Part shown: positions 1 to 8,807 of the stretch, one piece after another | Numbering within the stretch: the first letter of the stretch is position 1 | Layout: each line of letters begins with the position of its first letter | NCBI RefSeq assembly: GCF_000828915.1 | Contig: NZ_AP014569.1 | Span: 930,001 to 994,000 of the forward strand | Direction: 5' to 3' | From: Serpentinimonas maccroryi | GTDB taxonomy: Bacteria; Pseudomonadota; Gammaproteobacteria; Burkholderiales; Burkholderiaceae_C | DNA length: 64,000 nt | Translations under genes and position numbers: made by a program | Notes under the pieces: generated by a model | The model's input: the letters and a program-made list of their open reading frames with translations, nothing else | What the model was told of the DNA's origin: nothing | Database searches by the model: none

Positions 1-166
1 CTGCGCAAGACCATCTCGGTCGGGGGTCAGCGAGTTCCCCGGCGACACCGACGGTTTCTGGCAGGCGATCAAGTACGCCGACGTGGCCCTGTACCAGGCC
101 AAAGACCAAGGCCGCAACCGGGTGCTGCGCTTTGCCCCCGAGATGTGGCAGCAGGGCGAGTTTTGA
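1..166 (+). CDS. C-terminal end of a GGDEF (diguanylate cyclase-like) protein, partial
   Basis: This is the last part of a GGDEF domain that begins outside the window. The residues SEFPGDTDGF, then AIKYADVALYQAKDQGRNRV, match the end of the fold, where the AD.ALY.AK..GRN signature is nearly invariant. Proteins of this class make cyclic di-GMP from two GTP. The stop TGA is at 164-166. The matching upstream segment (KTISVG) lies in the frame starting at base 1, but the rest lies in the frame starting at base 2. A run of five G at 22-26 has one G too many for continuous homology. Either the gene is frameshifted or the contig has a homopolymer error. Active-site and sensor domains are not visible here. 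Confidence 0.8.
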   Translation, partial: CARPSRSGVSEFPGDTDGFWQAIKYADVALYQAKDQGRNRVLRFAPEMWQQGEF

Positions 167-288
167 AGTTTGCTCGGGGCTGAGAAGCTGAGAGGCTGAG
201 GCGCAGCCGCTGAGGCTTCAGCATCTTTCGGCGTATCGTGCGCCTGATTCAGGTTTTTCGAGATAAAAAATTATTACACTCGAGGCCC

Positions 289-2607
289 ATGGCGCAACAC
301 CCCTCACACGACCCTTCGGCCGCTGCCATGAGCTTGGGCGCACGCACGGCGTTCGTGCTGCTGCCGCTGCTGGCCTTTCTGGCCGTACTCTGGACGGCGG
401 CCACGCAACCGCTGCCGCTGGACATCCACGTCCCTTGGATCCCGGCGCTGGGCGTGCACCTCGACTTTCACATCGACGGCCTGACGCTGCTGATGCTGCT
501 GCTCATCACCGGCATCGGGGTGGCGGTGTTCGTCTATGCCGGCGGCTACTTGGCTGGGCACCCGCAGCAAAACCGGCTCTACATTTTGCTGACGCTGTTC
601 ATGATCGCCATGATCGGCACCGTGATGGCCGACAACCTGATCGTGCTGTTCCTGTTCTGGGAGGCGACCAGTCTGCTCTCGTTCCTGCTGGTGGGCTTCA
701 ACCACGAAGACCCCAAGAGCCGCAAGTCGGCGCAGCAGGCGCTGGTGGTCACGGGCAGCGGCGGGCTGGCGCTGCTGGCCGGTGCCATCCTGCTCGGGCA
801 GATCATGGGCACCTACTCGATCCAAGAGATCATCGCCCAGCTGCCCTACACCGAGCACACGCCGCTGCTCACAGCCGCGCTGCTGCTCATCATCTTGGGC
901 GCCTTCACCAAGAGCGCGCAGTTTCCGTTCCACTTCTGGCTCCCGGGCGCCATGGCGGCGCCGACGCCGGTGTCGGCCTACCTGCACTCGGCCACCATGG
1001 TCAAGCTCGGCGTCTATCTGCTGGCGCGGCTCGACCCTGGCTTTGGCAGCTGGGAGCTGTGGCAGTGGACGCTGCAGATTTTTGGCTCGTTCACCGCCGC
1101 TTGGGCCATGCTGCTGGCGCTGCGCGAGCGCGACCTCAAGCGCATTCTGGCTTGGTCCACCGTGGCCACGCTGGGCACGCTGGTGATGCTGGTGGGCATG
1201 GATGGCCACGGCGCCTCGATCGCTGTGAGCGCGCTGCTGCTCGGGCACGCGCTCTACAAGGCGCCGCTGTTCTTCGTCGCTGGCAACGTCGATCACGGCA
1301 CCGGCACGCGCATCATCGACCGCTTGGGCAATCTGCGCCACGCCATGCCGATCACCGCTGCTGCAGCGGCGCTGGCCGGGCTGTCGATGGCCGGCATTCC
1401 GCTCACATTTGGCTATGTGGTCAAAGACGTGGTCGGGCAAGCGGACGCGCTCGGCGGCATGAGCGAAGTGATCAAGGTCGCCAACACCATTTTTGCCGCC
1501 GTGGCGGTGGCGGTGGCAGCGGTGGCGGCGGTGCGCGTGTTCTGGCGCCACCCCGGCCACAACCTCACCCCGCCCGATGCCCATGAGGGCGGTGTGGCGC
1601 TGTGGGCGCCGCCGCTGGTGCTGGCTTGCATCGGCATTGCGCTGGGCTTGGCGCCGTTCATGGCCGATTGGCTGCTGGGCGTGGCCGCTGAGGCCATGAC
1701 GCCGCGGGCCGAAGCGGTGGCGGTGCATTTTGCGCTCGAGTTCAGCTTGGGCAGCCTGCTGTCGCTGGCGCTCACCGTGGGCATAGGGGCCGCGGTGTTT
1801 ATCTACTGGGACCCGCTGCACCGGCGCTTTGACCGGCTGCTGACGCTTTTTGACACCATCAGCACGCCGGCTCAGTACGAGCGCTTCATCAACGGCATCC
1901 CGGTGCTGGCGGCGCGCAGCAGCCGCTGGCTACAGGGCGGCGATCTGAGCCAGTACAGCCTGTTGCTGCTGGCCTTTGTGAGCACCGTCATGGGCGGCAT
2001 CATGCTGGCGGGCTGGAGCCAGTGGCTGTGGCCGGTTTGGGTCACGCCGTCGCTGGGCTTTGTCGGCGCTTGCGCCCTGATTGTGGCTGGGGCGCTGCTG
2101 GCGCTGTGGCAGCGCGATCGGTTGGTGCTGTTGCTGGCCACCGGGCTGGTGGGTTTTGGCAGTGGCGTGTTCTACCTTTACGCTGGTGCGCCCGATGTGG
2201 CTTACACGCAGTTTGTGGTCGAATCGGTGTTTGTGATCGTGGTGGCGTCGGTGTTGCTCAAGCTGCGCCAGCGCGGCCGCGGTCAAGGGCTGGAGCAGAC
2301 GCATTCGGTGCGTGGCGCGCTGCCGGTGGCGCTGCTCTTTGGCGCCGTCATCGCCCTGTGGTTGCTGATCGCCTCGGGGGTGGATTTCAACCCGCAGTTG
2401 CACCAATTCTTTGCCCAGGTTAGCGTGCCCGAAGCCTTTGGGCGCAACGTGGTCAACGTGGTGCTGGTCGATTTCCGCGCCCTCGACACCTTGGGTGAAA
2501 TCGTCGTGGTGACGCTCTCGTTCTTGGCCGCCATCGCGCTGCTGCAATCGGTGCGTGCGCACAGCCAGCGCGAACGCGCCAAAACCCAAGCTGGAGGTGG
2601 CGCATGA
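289..2607 (+). CDS. mrpA: Mrp-type Na+/H+ antiporter subunit A
   Basis: Largest subunit of the multisubunit cation/proton antiporter in the inner membrane. It is homologous to the NuoL proton-pumping subunit of complex I. The start at 289 gives 772 residues; an in-frame GTG at 238 would add 17 polar residues, and ATG 328 is a third option. The core antiporter domain (about residues 100-430) contains the TM5 glutamate in WEATSLLSFL and the KSAQFPFHFWLP motif. The C-terminal part after about residue 590 has the MbhD/MbhE-like hydrophobic extension (GAPDVAYTQFVVE) typical of MrpA. It is the first gene of the seven-gene mrp operon and overlaps mrpB by 4 nt (ATGA). Substrate preference (Na+, K+ or Li+) cannot be read from the sequence. 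Confidence 0.93.
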   Translation: MAQHPSHDPSAAAMSLGARTAFVLLPLLAFLAVLWTAATQPLPLDIHVPWIPALGVHLDFHIDGLTLLMLLLITGIGVAVFVYAGGYLAGHPQQNRLYILLTLFMIAMIGTVMADNLIVLFLFWEATSLLSFLLVGFNHEDPKSRKSAQQALVVTGSGGLALLAGAILLGQIMGTYSIQEIIAQLPYTEHTPLLTAALLLIILGAFTKSAQFPFHFWLPGAMAAPTPVSAYLHSATMVKLGVYLLARLDPGFGSWELWQWTLQIFGSFTAAWAMLLALRERDLKRILAWSTVATLGTLVMLVGMDGHGASIAVSALLLGHALYKAPLFFVAGNVDHGTGTRIIDRLGNLRHAMPITAAAAALAGLSMAGIPLTFGYVVKDVVGQADALGGMSEVIKVANTIFAAVAVAVAAVAAVRVFWRHPGHNLTPPDAHEGGVALWAPPLVLACIGIALGLAPFMADWLLGVAAEAMTPRAEAVAVHFALEFSLGSLLSLALTVGIGAAVFIYWDPLHRRFDRLLTLFDTISTPAQYERFINGIPVLAARSSRWLQGGDLSQYSLLLLAFVSTVMGGIMLAGWSQWLWPVWVTPSLGFVGACALIVAGALLALWQRDRLVLLLATGLVGFGSGVFYLYAGAPDVAYTQFVVESVFVIVVASVLLKLRQRGRGQGLEQTHSVRGALPVALLFGAVIALWLLIASGVDFNPQLHQFFAQVSVPEAFGRNVVNVVLVDFRALDTLGEIVVVTLSFLAAIALLQSVRAHSQRERAKTQAGGGA

Positions 2608-3089
2608 ACCGACGCGTGGTGATGCTGGAGTCGATAGCCGGCCCGCTGTACGTGGCGATCTTGCTGGCTTCCTTGTGGGTGCTGCTGCGCGGCCACAACG
2701 AGCCCGGTGGCGGTTTCATCGGTGGCTTGCTGGCCGTCAGCGCCTCGGTGCTGTGGGCAGTAGCACACGGCAGCAAGGCGGCCACGCTGCGCCTGCCCTA
2801 CGGCAGCGCACTGCGCCTGACCATCATGGGCATAGCCATCGGCTTGTTTTCCGGCCTGCCGGCCTTGGTGCTGGGGCTGCCGTACCTCACGCACCTGTGG
2901 GGCACGATCCCGCTCGGTTTCACCGAACTCAAGGTCTCGACCGTGATCATTTTTGACCTCGGCGTCTATCTGGCGGTCTGGGGCGGCTTGGCCGGCTATG
3001 CGATCGAGTTGCTCGGGCTGGACGAAGGCGACGAAGCCGATGAAGCCCGTGTAGATGGCCCCCCGGCGGCCCAGGAGCAGCGCGCATGA
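2604..3089 (+). CDS. mrpB: Mrp-type Na+/H+ antiporter subunit B
   Basis: A 161-residue membrane protein of the MnhB family. It has about four hydrophobic segments and the family motif HNEPGGGFIGGLL near residue 32. The GFTELKVSTVIIFDLGVY segment near residue 110 is also typical of MrpB. It forms part of the hetero-oligomeric antiporter with MrpA, C, D, E, F and G. Its ATG overlaps the mrpA stop and its own stop overlaps the mrpC start, both as ATGA, which suggests translational coupling. The tail after residue 135 is acidic (DEGDEADEARVDG). Confidence 0.93.
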   Translation: MNRRVVMLESIAGPLYVAILLASLWVLLRGHNEPGGGFIGGLLAVSASVLWAVAHGSKAATLRLPYGSALRLTIMGIAIGLFSGLPALVLGLPYLTHLWGTIPLGFTELKVSTVIIFDLGVYLAVWGGLAGYAIELLGLDEGDEADEARVDGPPAAQEQRA

Positions 3090-3520
3090 TCTGGCTATTG
3101 GCCCTGACGGTTTGGATCACGACTTCGGCCGGGGTCTATCTGGCGCTGTCGCGCGACGTGTTTCGCTGCGTCTTTGGCTTAGGCATTCTTGGCAGCGCCG
3201 TCATTCTGGCCTTGTTTGCCTCGGGGCGCTTGGGCAGCGTGCAACCGGCGGTCATTCCCTTGGGTGAAACCGTGCTGCGCGACGCCGCCAACCCGCTGCC
3301 GCAGGCGCTGGCCCTGACCGCGATCGTGATCGGCTTTGCCCTGATCTGTTTTTCCCTGGTGTTGGCGCTGCGCCTGATTCAGCGCGCCGACACCGACGAC
3401 TCCGTGGCCCTGCGCATGTCTGAACCGATCCCGACCGACCCCGTCAAACCGCCTTACAACGGCGCCGAACACGAGCCCGCGCTGCCCGCCGCCTCACCGA
3501 CTTCGGGGGGCGCTGCATGA
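3086..3520 (+). CDS. mrpC: Mrp-type Na+/H+ antiporter subunit C
   Basis: A 144-residue homologue of the complex I subunit NuoK. It has three predicted membrane helices and the conserved segment DPLPQALALTAIVIGFA in its variant form NPLPQALALTAIVIGFA (about residues 70-86). Its length is a little above the usual 110-120 because of a polar C-terminal tail rich in Pro, Glu and Ala. It overlaps mrpB and mrpD by 4 nt on each side. It is an essential structural partner of MrpD in the antiporter complex (family knowledge). Confidence 0.92.
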   Translation: MIWLLALTVWITTSAGVYLALSRDVFRCVFGLGILGSAVILALFASGRLGSVQPAVIPLGETVLRDAANPLPQALALTAIVIGFALICFSLVLALRLIQRADTDDSVALRMSEPIPTDPVKPPYNGAEHEPALPAASPTSGGAA

Positions 3521-4974
3521 CTTGGCTGGCCGCGACGCCGGTGCTGGTGCCCTTGGCCACCGTGGTGGCCACCGCGCTGGCGCACAAAAACCCACGCCTG
3601 CAAAGCGCGCTCAGCTACTTGGGCGTGGTGGCTTTTCTGCTGTGCATGTTGGCCTTGGTGGCGGCGGCGCATCAGGGCCAGCCGGCGCAGACCGTGTTTG
3701 GCGACTGGGGCGTGCCCTACGGCATCGAGTTTTATGTCGATCGGCTCAGCGCCTCGATGCTGCTGATCACCGCCATCATGGGGCTGGCCTGTTTGGTGTT
3801 CATGGCCAGCGACGCCGACACCGCCGAACCGCGTCACCCGCTGCTGTTGCCGCTGCTGCATGGGGTGCTGGTCGGGGTCGCGGGCTCGTTTGCCACCGCC
3901 GACCTGTTCAACCTCTACGTCTGGTTCGAGGTCATGCTGGTGAGCGCGATGGGCTTGTTTGCCTTGGGCGGGCGCGTGGACCAGCTCGACGCCACCTTCA
4001 AGTACTTTGTGCTCAACATTTTTGGCACCCTGATGCTGCTCATGGCCGTGGGCATGGTCTATGCCGCCACCGGGCACCTGAACTACAGCGCGCTGGCGCA
4101 GGCCGCGCCTTATCTGTCGGACTGGATGAGCATCCTGCTGGTTACCGGTCTGCTGCTGGCTTTTCTGATCAAGGCCGGTGCTTTCCCGCTCTTTGCTTGG
4201 TTGCCGTCTTCGTACCACACCCTGCCGGCGCCGGTGCTGGCGCTGTTTGCCGGTTTGCTGACCAAGGTCGGCGTCTATGCGGTGCTGCGCACGGCCGGCG
4301 ACATCTTTGCCGGCTCCCCCGACCTGATCTACGAGGCGCTGGGCTGGATCGCGGCGGCGACCATGCTCTTTGGCGTGCTCGGTGCGGCCTACCACTGGGA
4401 CATGCGGCGCATTCTGGCCTTTCACATCATCAGCCAGATCGGCTACATCTTGCTCGGTGTGGCGCTGGCCAGCCAGGCCGGCAACGCCGCCACGCTGTTC
4501 TACACCCTGCACCACATCATCGTCAAGGCCAATCTGTTCCTGATTGCGGCCATCATCTGGCGCTTGAGCGGCGATTACGATCTGCGCAAAATCGGCGGCC
4601 TGTACAAGGTCAAGCCGCTGCTGGGGCTGCTGTTTTTAATCCCGGCGCTGTCGCTGGTGGGCATTCCGCCGCTGTCGGGTTTTTGGTCCAAGGTGCTGGT
4701 GCTGCAAGAGGCCTTGGCGCAGGGCCAGTACGTCTGGACCTTTGTGGCGCTGCTGGTGAGCGTGCTCACGCTGTACTCGATGGTCAAAATCTGGATGGAA
4801 GCGTTCTGGAAGCCGCACCCAAACAAAAACTGGGCCTTGCCGCACAACACCCGGCTGGCGCCGGCCTATGCCGCAACCTTGGGGCTGGCGGCGCTGACGC
4901 TGCTGATCTCGCTCAACCCGCAGCCGCTGATCGAATACGCGCAGGCGGCGGCACTCAGCTTGGGGGCGCGCTGA
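3517..4974 (+). CDS. mrpD: Mrp-type Na+/H+ antiporter subunit D
   Basis: A 485-residue NuoM/NuoN-like membrane subunit, the second proton-channel-bearing component of the complex. The expected key residues are present: the glutamate in VWFEVMLVSAMGLFALGG, the lysine in LIKAGAFPLFAWLPSSYHTLPAPV, and the KV.VY motif that follows. Another helix carries HHIIVKANLFL. About 14 membrane segments can be counted. The start ATG overlaps the mrpC stop; the mrpE start follows its stop by 1 nt. Length is normal for the family. Confidence 0.94.
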   Translation: MTWLAATPVLVPLATVVATALAHKNPRLQSALSYLGVVAFLLCMLALVAAAHQGQPAQTVFGDWGVPYGIEFYVDRLSASMLLITAIMGLACLVFMASDADTAEPRHPLLLPLLHGVLVGVAGSFATADLFNLYVWFEVMLVSAMGLFALGGRVDQLDATFKYFVLNIFGTLMLLMAVGMVYAATGHLNYSALAQAAPYLSDWMSILLVTGLLLAFLIKAGAFPLFAWLPSSYHTLPAPVLALFAGLLTKVGVYAVLRTAGDIFAGSPDLIYEALGWIAAATMLFGVLGAAYHWDMRRILAFHIISQIGYILLGVALASQAGNAATLFYTLHHIIVKANLFLIAAIIWRLSGDYDLRKIGGLYKVKPLLGLLFLIPALSLVGIPPLSGFWSKVLVLQEALAQGQYVWTFVALLVSVLTLYSMVKIWMEAFWKPHPNKNWALPHNTRLAPAYAATLGLAALTLLISLNPQPLIEYAQAAALSLGAR

Positions 4975-4975
4975 A

Positions 4976-5326
4976 ATGATGCTCAAACCGGTTGCCGCCG
5001 TCGTGCTGCTGGCGCGTTTTCTCAAGGCCGTGCTGCTCTCGGGCATCCAGACGGTGCAGGTGATCTTGCGCGCCAGCTTGGGCCAGCGCACCCCGCCGCC
5101 AGCGGCTTTTTTGCGTGTCCACTTCGCGCCCATGAGCCCGATGGGCGCCTCGCTGCTGGGCTGCATGATCACGCTCACGCCCGGCACCACCACGCTCGAC
5201 ATCGACTTGGAAAACCGCATCATCTTGATGCACGTGCTCGACGCCTCCGACACCGACGCCATCGTGCACGGCATCCGGCACGATTTTGAATCGGGTTTGG
5301 TGCCGCTGTTTGGGGTGCGCCCATGA
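4976..5326 (+). CDS. mrpE: Mrp-type Na+/H+ antiporter subunit E, short form
   Basis: A 116-residue MrpE. The diagnostic segment MITLTPGTTTLDID (about residues 63-76) and the C-terminal ILMHVLDASDTDAIV pattern identify the family. Typical MrpE proteins are about 160 residues and start with an extra hydrophobic hairpin. Here that hairpin is missing and the protein begins directly with the amphipathic/helical part (LLARFLKAVLLSGIQTVQV). No room exists upstream because mrpD ends at 4974, so this is a natural short version rather than a miscalled start. It overlaps mrpF by 4 nt. Confidence 0.88.
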   Translation: MMLKPVAAVVLLARFLKAVLLSGIQTVQVILRASLGQRTPPPAAFLRVHFAPMSPMGASLLGCMITLTPGTTTLDIDLENRIILMHVLDASDTDAIVHGIRHDFESGLVPLFGVRP

Positions 5327-5601
5327 TGGACTCTCTGCTGCTCTGGCTGGCCACCTCGGCGCTGGTGTTGTGCGCGCTGGCGGCTTGCGGCTTGGCGACT
5401 TGGCGCATCATTAAGGGTCCGACCCACGCCGACCGCGTGGTGGCGCTCGACATCATGCTGGCGGCTGCGGTCGGTTTGTGTATTGCGGCCTCGATCTACA
5501 CCCAGCGCACGGTGTTTCTGGATGTGGCCATCGGGCTGGCGCTGGTGGGTTTTGTGGCCACCGTGGGCTGGGCCCGGGTTGTGGACAAAGGGGCGGATTG
5601 A
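5323..5601 (+). CDS. mrpF: Mrp-type Na+/H+ antiporter subunit F
   Basis: A 92-residue protein with three membrane helices. The MrpF hallmark GPTHADRVVALDIM lies near residue 34. Its start overlaps the mrpE stop (ATGA) and its stop shares one base with the mrpG start (TGATG). Small hydrophobic subunit of the antiporter complex; normal length. Confidence 0.93.
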   Translation: MMDSLLLWLATSALVLCALAACGLATWRIIKGPTHADRVVALDIMLAAAVGLCIAASIYTQRTVFLDVAIGLALVGFVATVGWARVVDKGAD

Positions 5602-5957
5602 TGCTGCTGGAGTTGCTGGTTGCTGTTTTTCTGCTCGCCGCTGGCGTGCTGCTGCTGATCGCCGCCTGGGGCGTGGTGGCGCTGCCCGACGCGCTGGCGC
5701 GCCAACACGCCGCCACCAAGGCCGGCACCTTGGCGCTGGCCACGGCCTGCGTTGGGGCCATGCTGTTTGCGTTCGACTGGGCTTGGAGCTGGCGCATTTT
5801 GCTCATCTTGGGCTTTTTGTTCGCCACGCTGCCGGTGGCCTCGCACATGCTGGCGCGGGCGGCGGTGCGCGAGTCGCGCCTGATCCCGGACGTGAGCCAA
5901 GTGCCGCTGATCGGCGACGACCCGGCGCAGGGTCACAAGCCGGGCTCTGGCACTTGA
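5601..5957 (+). CDS. mrpG: Mrp-type Na+/H+ antiporter subunit G
   Basis: A 118-residue, three-helix protein of the MnhG/PhaG family. The conserved LPDALARQHAATKAGTLAL segment (about residues 28-46) is present. The ATG at 5601 is chosen because it overlaps the mrpF stop by one base; longer versions of the frame run through mrpF. It is the last gene of the operon. Downstream is a gap before the convergent LOG gene that holds an inverted repeat. Confidence 0.92.
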   Translation: MLLELLVAVFLLAAGVLLLIAAWGVVALPDALARQHAATKAGTLALATACVGAMLFAFDWAWSWRILLILGFLFATLPVASHMLARAAVRESRLIPDVSQVPLIGDDPAQGHKPGSGT

Positions 5958-5977
5958 TTTGACGCTCGGTCGGTGGG

Positions 5978-6018
5978 GCAGGGCAGAGTGGGGATCCGCC
6001 AGATAGCCTCTGCCTTGC
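5978..6018. terminator. inverted repeat between convergent mrpG and LOG genes
   Basis: GCAGGGCAGAG at 5978-5988 pairs with CTCTGCCTTGC at 6008-6018 (10 of 11 positions), with a 19 nt loop. It sits between two convergent genes, where a bidirectional terminator is expected. No clear T run follows on either strand, so the call is tentative. Confidence 0.35.
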
Positions 6019-6033
6019 TCGATGCCACCGGGT

Positions 6034-6927
6034 TCAAGCGGTTGGCGCAGCGCAGCCGATCTCGGGCAGGTTGTAAAAGCGCCGAATCCCCTCCCACGCG
6101 GCCTCGGGCGTGTCCACGGTTTGGAACAGCTCCAGATCGGCGGGACTGATCACCCCTTCTTCGACCAACACCTCGAGCCGCAGCAGGCGCTGCCAGTAGT
6201 CGCTGCCAAAGAGGAAGATCGGCAGCGGTTTGGCCTTGTGGCACTGCACCAAGGTGAGCACTTCAAACAACTCGTCCAGGGTGCCGAACCCGCCCGGAAA
6301 CGCCACCAGTGCCTTGGCGCGCATCAAAAAATGCATTTTGCGCAGCGCAAAATAGTGGAATTTGAAGTTCAGCTCGGGGCTGACGTAGGGGTTGGACAGC
6401 TGCTCGTGCGGCAGCGTGATGTTGAGCCCGAGATTCAGCGCCCCCGCCTCGTGCGCGCCGCGGTTGGCCGCCTCCATGATGCCGGGGCCGCCGCCGGTGA
6501 CGATGTAGAGCCGATCTTGTGCTGGGCAGTGCAGGCTGTATTCGGCCACCAAGCGGGCAAAGCGGCGCGCCTGCTCGTAATAACGGGCGTTGCGCTGCAG
6601 GGTTTGGGCGGCGGCAATGGCTTGGGCATCACCGCTGGCCTGCGCCTGCTCAAGCGCCTCGGCCGCTGCTTCGGCGGAGCGAAAGCGCGCGCTGCCAAAC
6701 ACCACCACGGTGTGCTCGATGCCCAGCGCCTGCATTTCCAGCTCGGGCTTGAGCAGCTCGAGCTGCATGCGGATGCCGCGCGACTCGCGGCGCAGCAGAA
6801 ACTCCGGGTCGGCGAAAGCCAGCCGGTGCGCGTCGGGGTGCAGCTCGACGCCGTCGGCGGCTTGGGCCTGCAGTTCGGCCCAAGCGTGCGCCAACCGGTT
6901 GACGCGCAAGTCTTGGGGGTTGCCCAT
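6034..6927 (-). CDS. LOG family protein (Rossmann-fold nucleotide phosphoribohydrolase-like)
   Basis: A 297-residue protein of the LOG/TIGR00730 family. The signature PGGFGTLDELFEVLT lies near residue 220, and GGGPGIMEAANRGAHEAGA near residue 150 is the nucleotide-binding glycine-rich loop. Family members release ribose-5-phosphate from nucleoside monophosphates, including cytokinin ribotides; the bacterial housekeeping role is not settled. The ATG at 6927 is preferred because upstream codons of the open frame lie inside efp. Only 7 nt separate it from the efp stop, so it is probably the third gene of an earP-efp-LOG transcript. An N-terminal extension of about 90 residues precedes the LOG core. 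Confidence 0.87.
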   Translation of the reverse strand: MGNPQDLRVNRLAHAWAELQAQAADGVELHPDAHRLAFADPEFLLRRESRGIRMQLELLKPELEMQALGIEHTVVVFGSARFRSAEAAAEALEQAQASGDAQAIAAAQTLQRNARYYEQARRFARLVAEYSLHCPAQDRLYIVTGGGPGIMEAANRGAHEAGALNLGLNITLPHEQLSNPYVSPELNFKFHYFALRKMHFLMRAKALVAFPGGFGTLDELFEVLTLVQCHKAKPLPIFLFGSDYWQRLLRLEVLVEEGVISPADLELFQTVDTPEAAWEGIRRFYNLPEIGCAAPTA

Positions 6928-6934
6928 CCGCCTT

Positions 6935-7489
6935 TTAGACGCGGCGGCGGTATTCGCCGGTGCGGGTGTCGATCTCGATGCGGTCGCCTTGTTCCACGAA
7001 CAGCGGCACCGAAACCTCAAAACCGGTGGCGATCTTGGCCGGCTTGAGCACCTTGCCCGAGGTGTCGCCCTTGACGGCGGGCTCGGTCCAAGTGATCTCG
7101 CGCTCGACGCTGGTGGGCAGTTCGACCGAAATCGCTTTGCCGTCGTAGAACACCACTTCGACCGTCATGCCGTCGGCCAAGTAGTTGAGGGCGTCGCCCA
7201 TGTTGGCGGCCTCGACTTCGTACTGGTTGTAGTCGGCGTCCATGCAGACGTACATCGGGTCGGCAAAGTAGGAGTAGGTGCACTCTTTTTTGTCGAGGAT
7301 GACGTTGTCGATCTTGTCGTCGGCCTTGAACACGACTTCGGTGCCCATGTTGTTGAGCAGCGCCTTGAGCTTCATGCGCACCGTGGCGGCGCCACGGCCA
7401 CCGCGGGCGTATTCGGTTTTAAGGACGATCATCGGGTCTTTGCCGTGCATGATGACGTTGCCGGCGCGGATTTCTTGGGCGAATTTCAT
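6935..7489 (-). CDS. efp: elongation factor P, arginine-tip type
   Basis: A 184-residue EF-P, which binds ribosomes stalled on proline stretches and stimulates peptide bond formation. Counting from [11 protein letters not shown], the tip loop reads YARGGRGAA with arginine at position 32. This is the residue that is rhamnosylated in EarP-type EF-Ps; lysine-type EF-Ps have lysine near this place. The C-terminal segment [17 protein letters not shown] is typical. ATG 7489 was chosen because the nine extra codons upstream match nothing in the family. earP lies 44 nt upstream on the same strand. Confidence 0.97.
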   Translation of the reverse strand: MKFAQEIRAGNVIMHGKDPMIVLKTEYARGGRGAATVRMKLKALLNNMGTEVVFKADDKIDNVILDKKECTYSYFADPMYVCMDADYNQYEVEAANMGDALNYLADGMTVEVVFYDGKAISVELPTSVEREITWTEPAVKGDTSGKVLKPAKIATGFEVSVPLFVEQGDRIEIDTRTGEYRRRV

Positions 7490-7533
7490 GATGGGTGCGC
7501 AAATGCAGGGGTGCAAAAGTAAAACGTCGCATT

Positions 7534-8754
7534 CTACCTTTTCCCGGCTACAAAGCGCAGCAGCTGGCCCAGCAAATCGCCTTGCTGGCTCAGGCGCTGA
7601 CGCGCTTGCAGGGTGCAGTGGCGCCAGCGTTGCAGGCGTTGTTCTGTTAAGGGAGGCAGCTCAACCGTTGCCGCTTCTGCGCCGTTCCATGCCCGGTGCC
7701 ACTGGCGCAGGCAGGGCGGGGCCTCGAGCCAATCCAGAAAGGCTTCGAGCTTGGCGTGGTGCGCTCCGTCGTCTTGCGGGTAGAGCTGCCAGACCAGCGG
7801 CTGACCGGCCCAGAGCGCGCTCACCAAAGAGTCTTCGCCGCGCACGAGGTTGAGGCTGCTGCTGCGCAGCAGGGCGTCGAACTCGGTTTGCGCCAGCAGC
7901 GGCAGCCGCTCCACCGTGGCGCTGGCGGGCAGTGCGGCTTGCGCGCGCTGCCACGCCACTAGGCTGCGCCCCGCGCAGACGCGCCAGTGCGCTTGCGCCA
8001 GCGCCGGCTGGGCGAGCAGCTGGGTCAGCGCTTCGGGTTCGTAGCAAAACAGGGTGATGCGGGGTGCCCAGGGGGTGGCGTCTGAGTCTGCGTGGGTTTG
8101 GGCGGGGGAGGTGGCGTTTTCTTGGACGGGTGCAGGCCATGCAGCAGACGGATGATCGGCAACGGCCCGATCCGGCCCCAGCAACCCGCCGCTGCCGGGC
8201 GTGAAGCCGGGGTAGTAAAACCACTTGACGCGCCCGGCCAGGGGCCCGCTGAGCACCGGCGAAGGCAGGCCGTGGCAACGCTCGATCCAAGGCTCGGCGC
8301 TCAGGTACTCGAGGTTGATCCACACTTGGCCGGTGCGGCCTTCGGGTTGCAAGGCCTGCACCCAGTGCGGCGCGATGTCGCAACCAAAGGCTTCGATCAG
8401 GACATCGCCGGGCTCGAGGGTGGGCGGCGCGGTCTCGGGCTGCAGGCGCGGCCAGTGGTGCACGCTCAGCTCCGCCAATTCGCCTAGTCCTTGGTACAGG
8501 GGCTGGGCGCTGGTGCTGGCTTGGCTGGGGCTGGATCTAGGGCTGGGGCCTGGGCCTTGCAGCGCGCCGGGGGACGCCATCCAGGACAGCGCCGAAGCGT
8601 CGTCCACCCACAGCCGCACGCGCTGGCGGTGCGCCACCAGTTGCCGCGCCAGCCGCCAGCAGACACCCAGATCGCCCCAGTTGTCGATCACGTGACAAAA
8701 AATGTCCCAGAGCCGGGGGGCGGCAGGGGCAGGTGCGGGTGCGGCGGCTTTCAT
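7534..8754 (-). CDS. earP: EF-P arginine rhamnosyltransferase EarP
   Basis: A 406-residue glycosyltransferase of the EarP (formerly DUF2331) family. It transfers rhamnose from dTDP-rhamnose to Arg32 of EF-P in the cytosol. The N-terminal motif [24 protein letters not shown] is diagnostic; I read its first part at residues 16-30. The two aspartates D24 and D28 correspond to the donor-binding/catalytic pair of characterised EarPs. The C-terminal half has [20 protein letters not shown], the family's GT-B donor region. A low-complexity Pro/Gln/Ser stretch near residues 70-90 is unusual. The start at 8754 leaves a short divergent spacer to uvrC. Confidence 0.94.
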   Translation of the reverse strand: MKAAAPAPAPAAPRLWDIFCHVIDNWGDLGVCWRLARQLVAHRQRVRLWVDDASALSWMASPGALQGPGPSPRSSPSQASTSAQPLYQGLGELAELSVHHWPRLQPETAPPTLEPGDVLIEAFGCDIAPHWVQALQPEGRTGQVWINLEYLSAEPWIERCHGLPSPVLSGPLAGRVKWFYYPGFTPGSGGLLGPDRAVADHPSAAWPAPVQENATSPAQTHADSDATPWAPRITLFCYEPEALTQLLAQPALAQAHWRVCAGRSLVAWQRAQAALPASATVERLPLLAQTEFDALLRSSSLNLVRGEDSLVSALWAGQPLVWQLYPQDDGAHHAKLEAFLDWLEAPPCLRQWHRAWNGAEAATVELPPLTEQRLQRWRHCTLQARQRLSQQGDLLGQLLRFVAGKR

Positions 8755-8807
8755 GGCACAGGATTGTCGCTGGCCTTGCGCGCGGCCCAGTGCCACAATG
8801 CAGCACC

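Noticed and set aside
167-288. GCTGA-rich stretch before mrpA as a structured leader
   Set aside because: Several short GCTGAGG repeats give only weak 5 bp stems; an AT-rich part at about 255-279 may hold the promoter but no convincing -35/-10 pair could be fixed.
3454-4515. 353-codon open frame opposite mrpD
   Set aside because: Gln/His/Arg-rich antisense shadow of a membrane protein gene.
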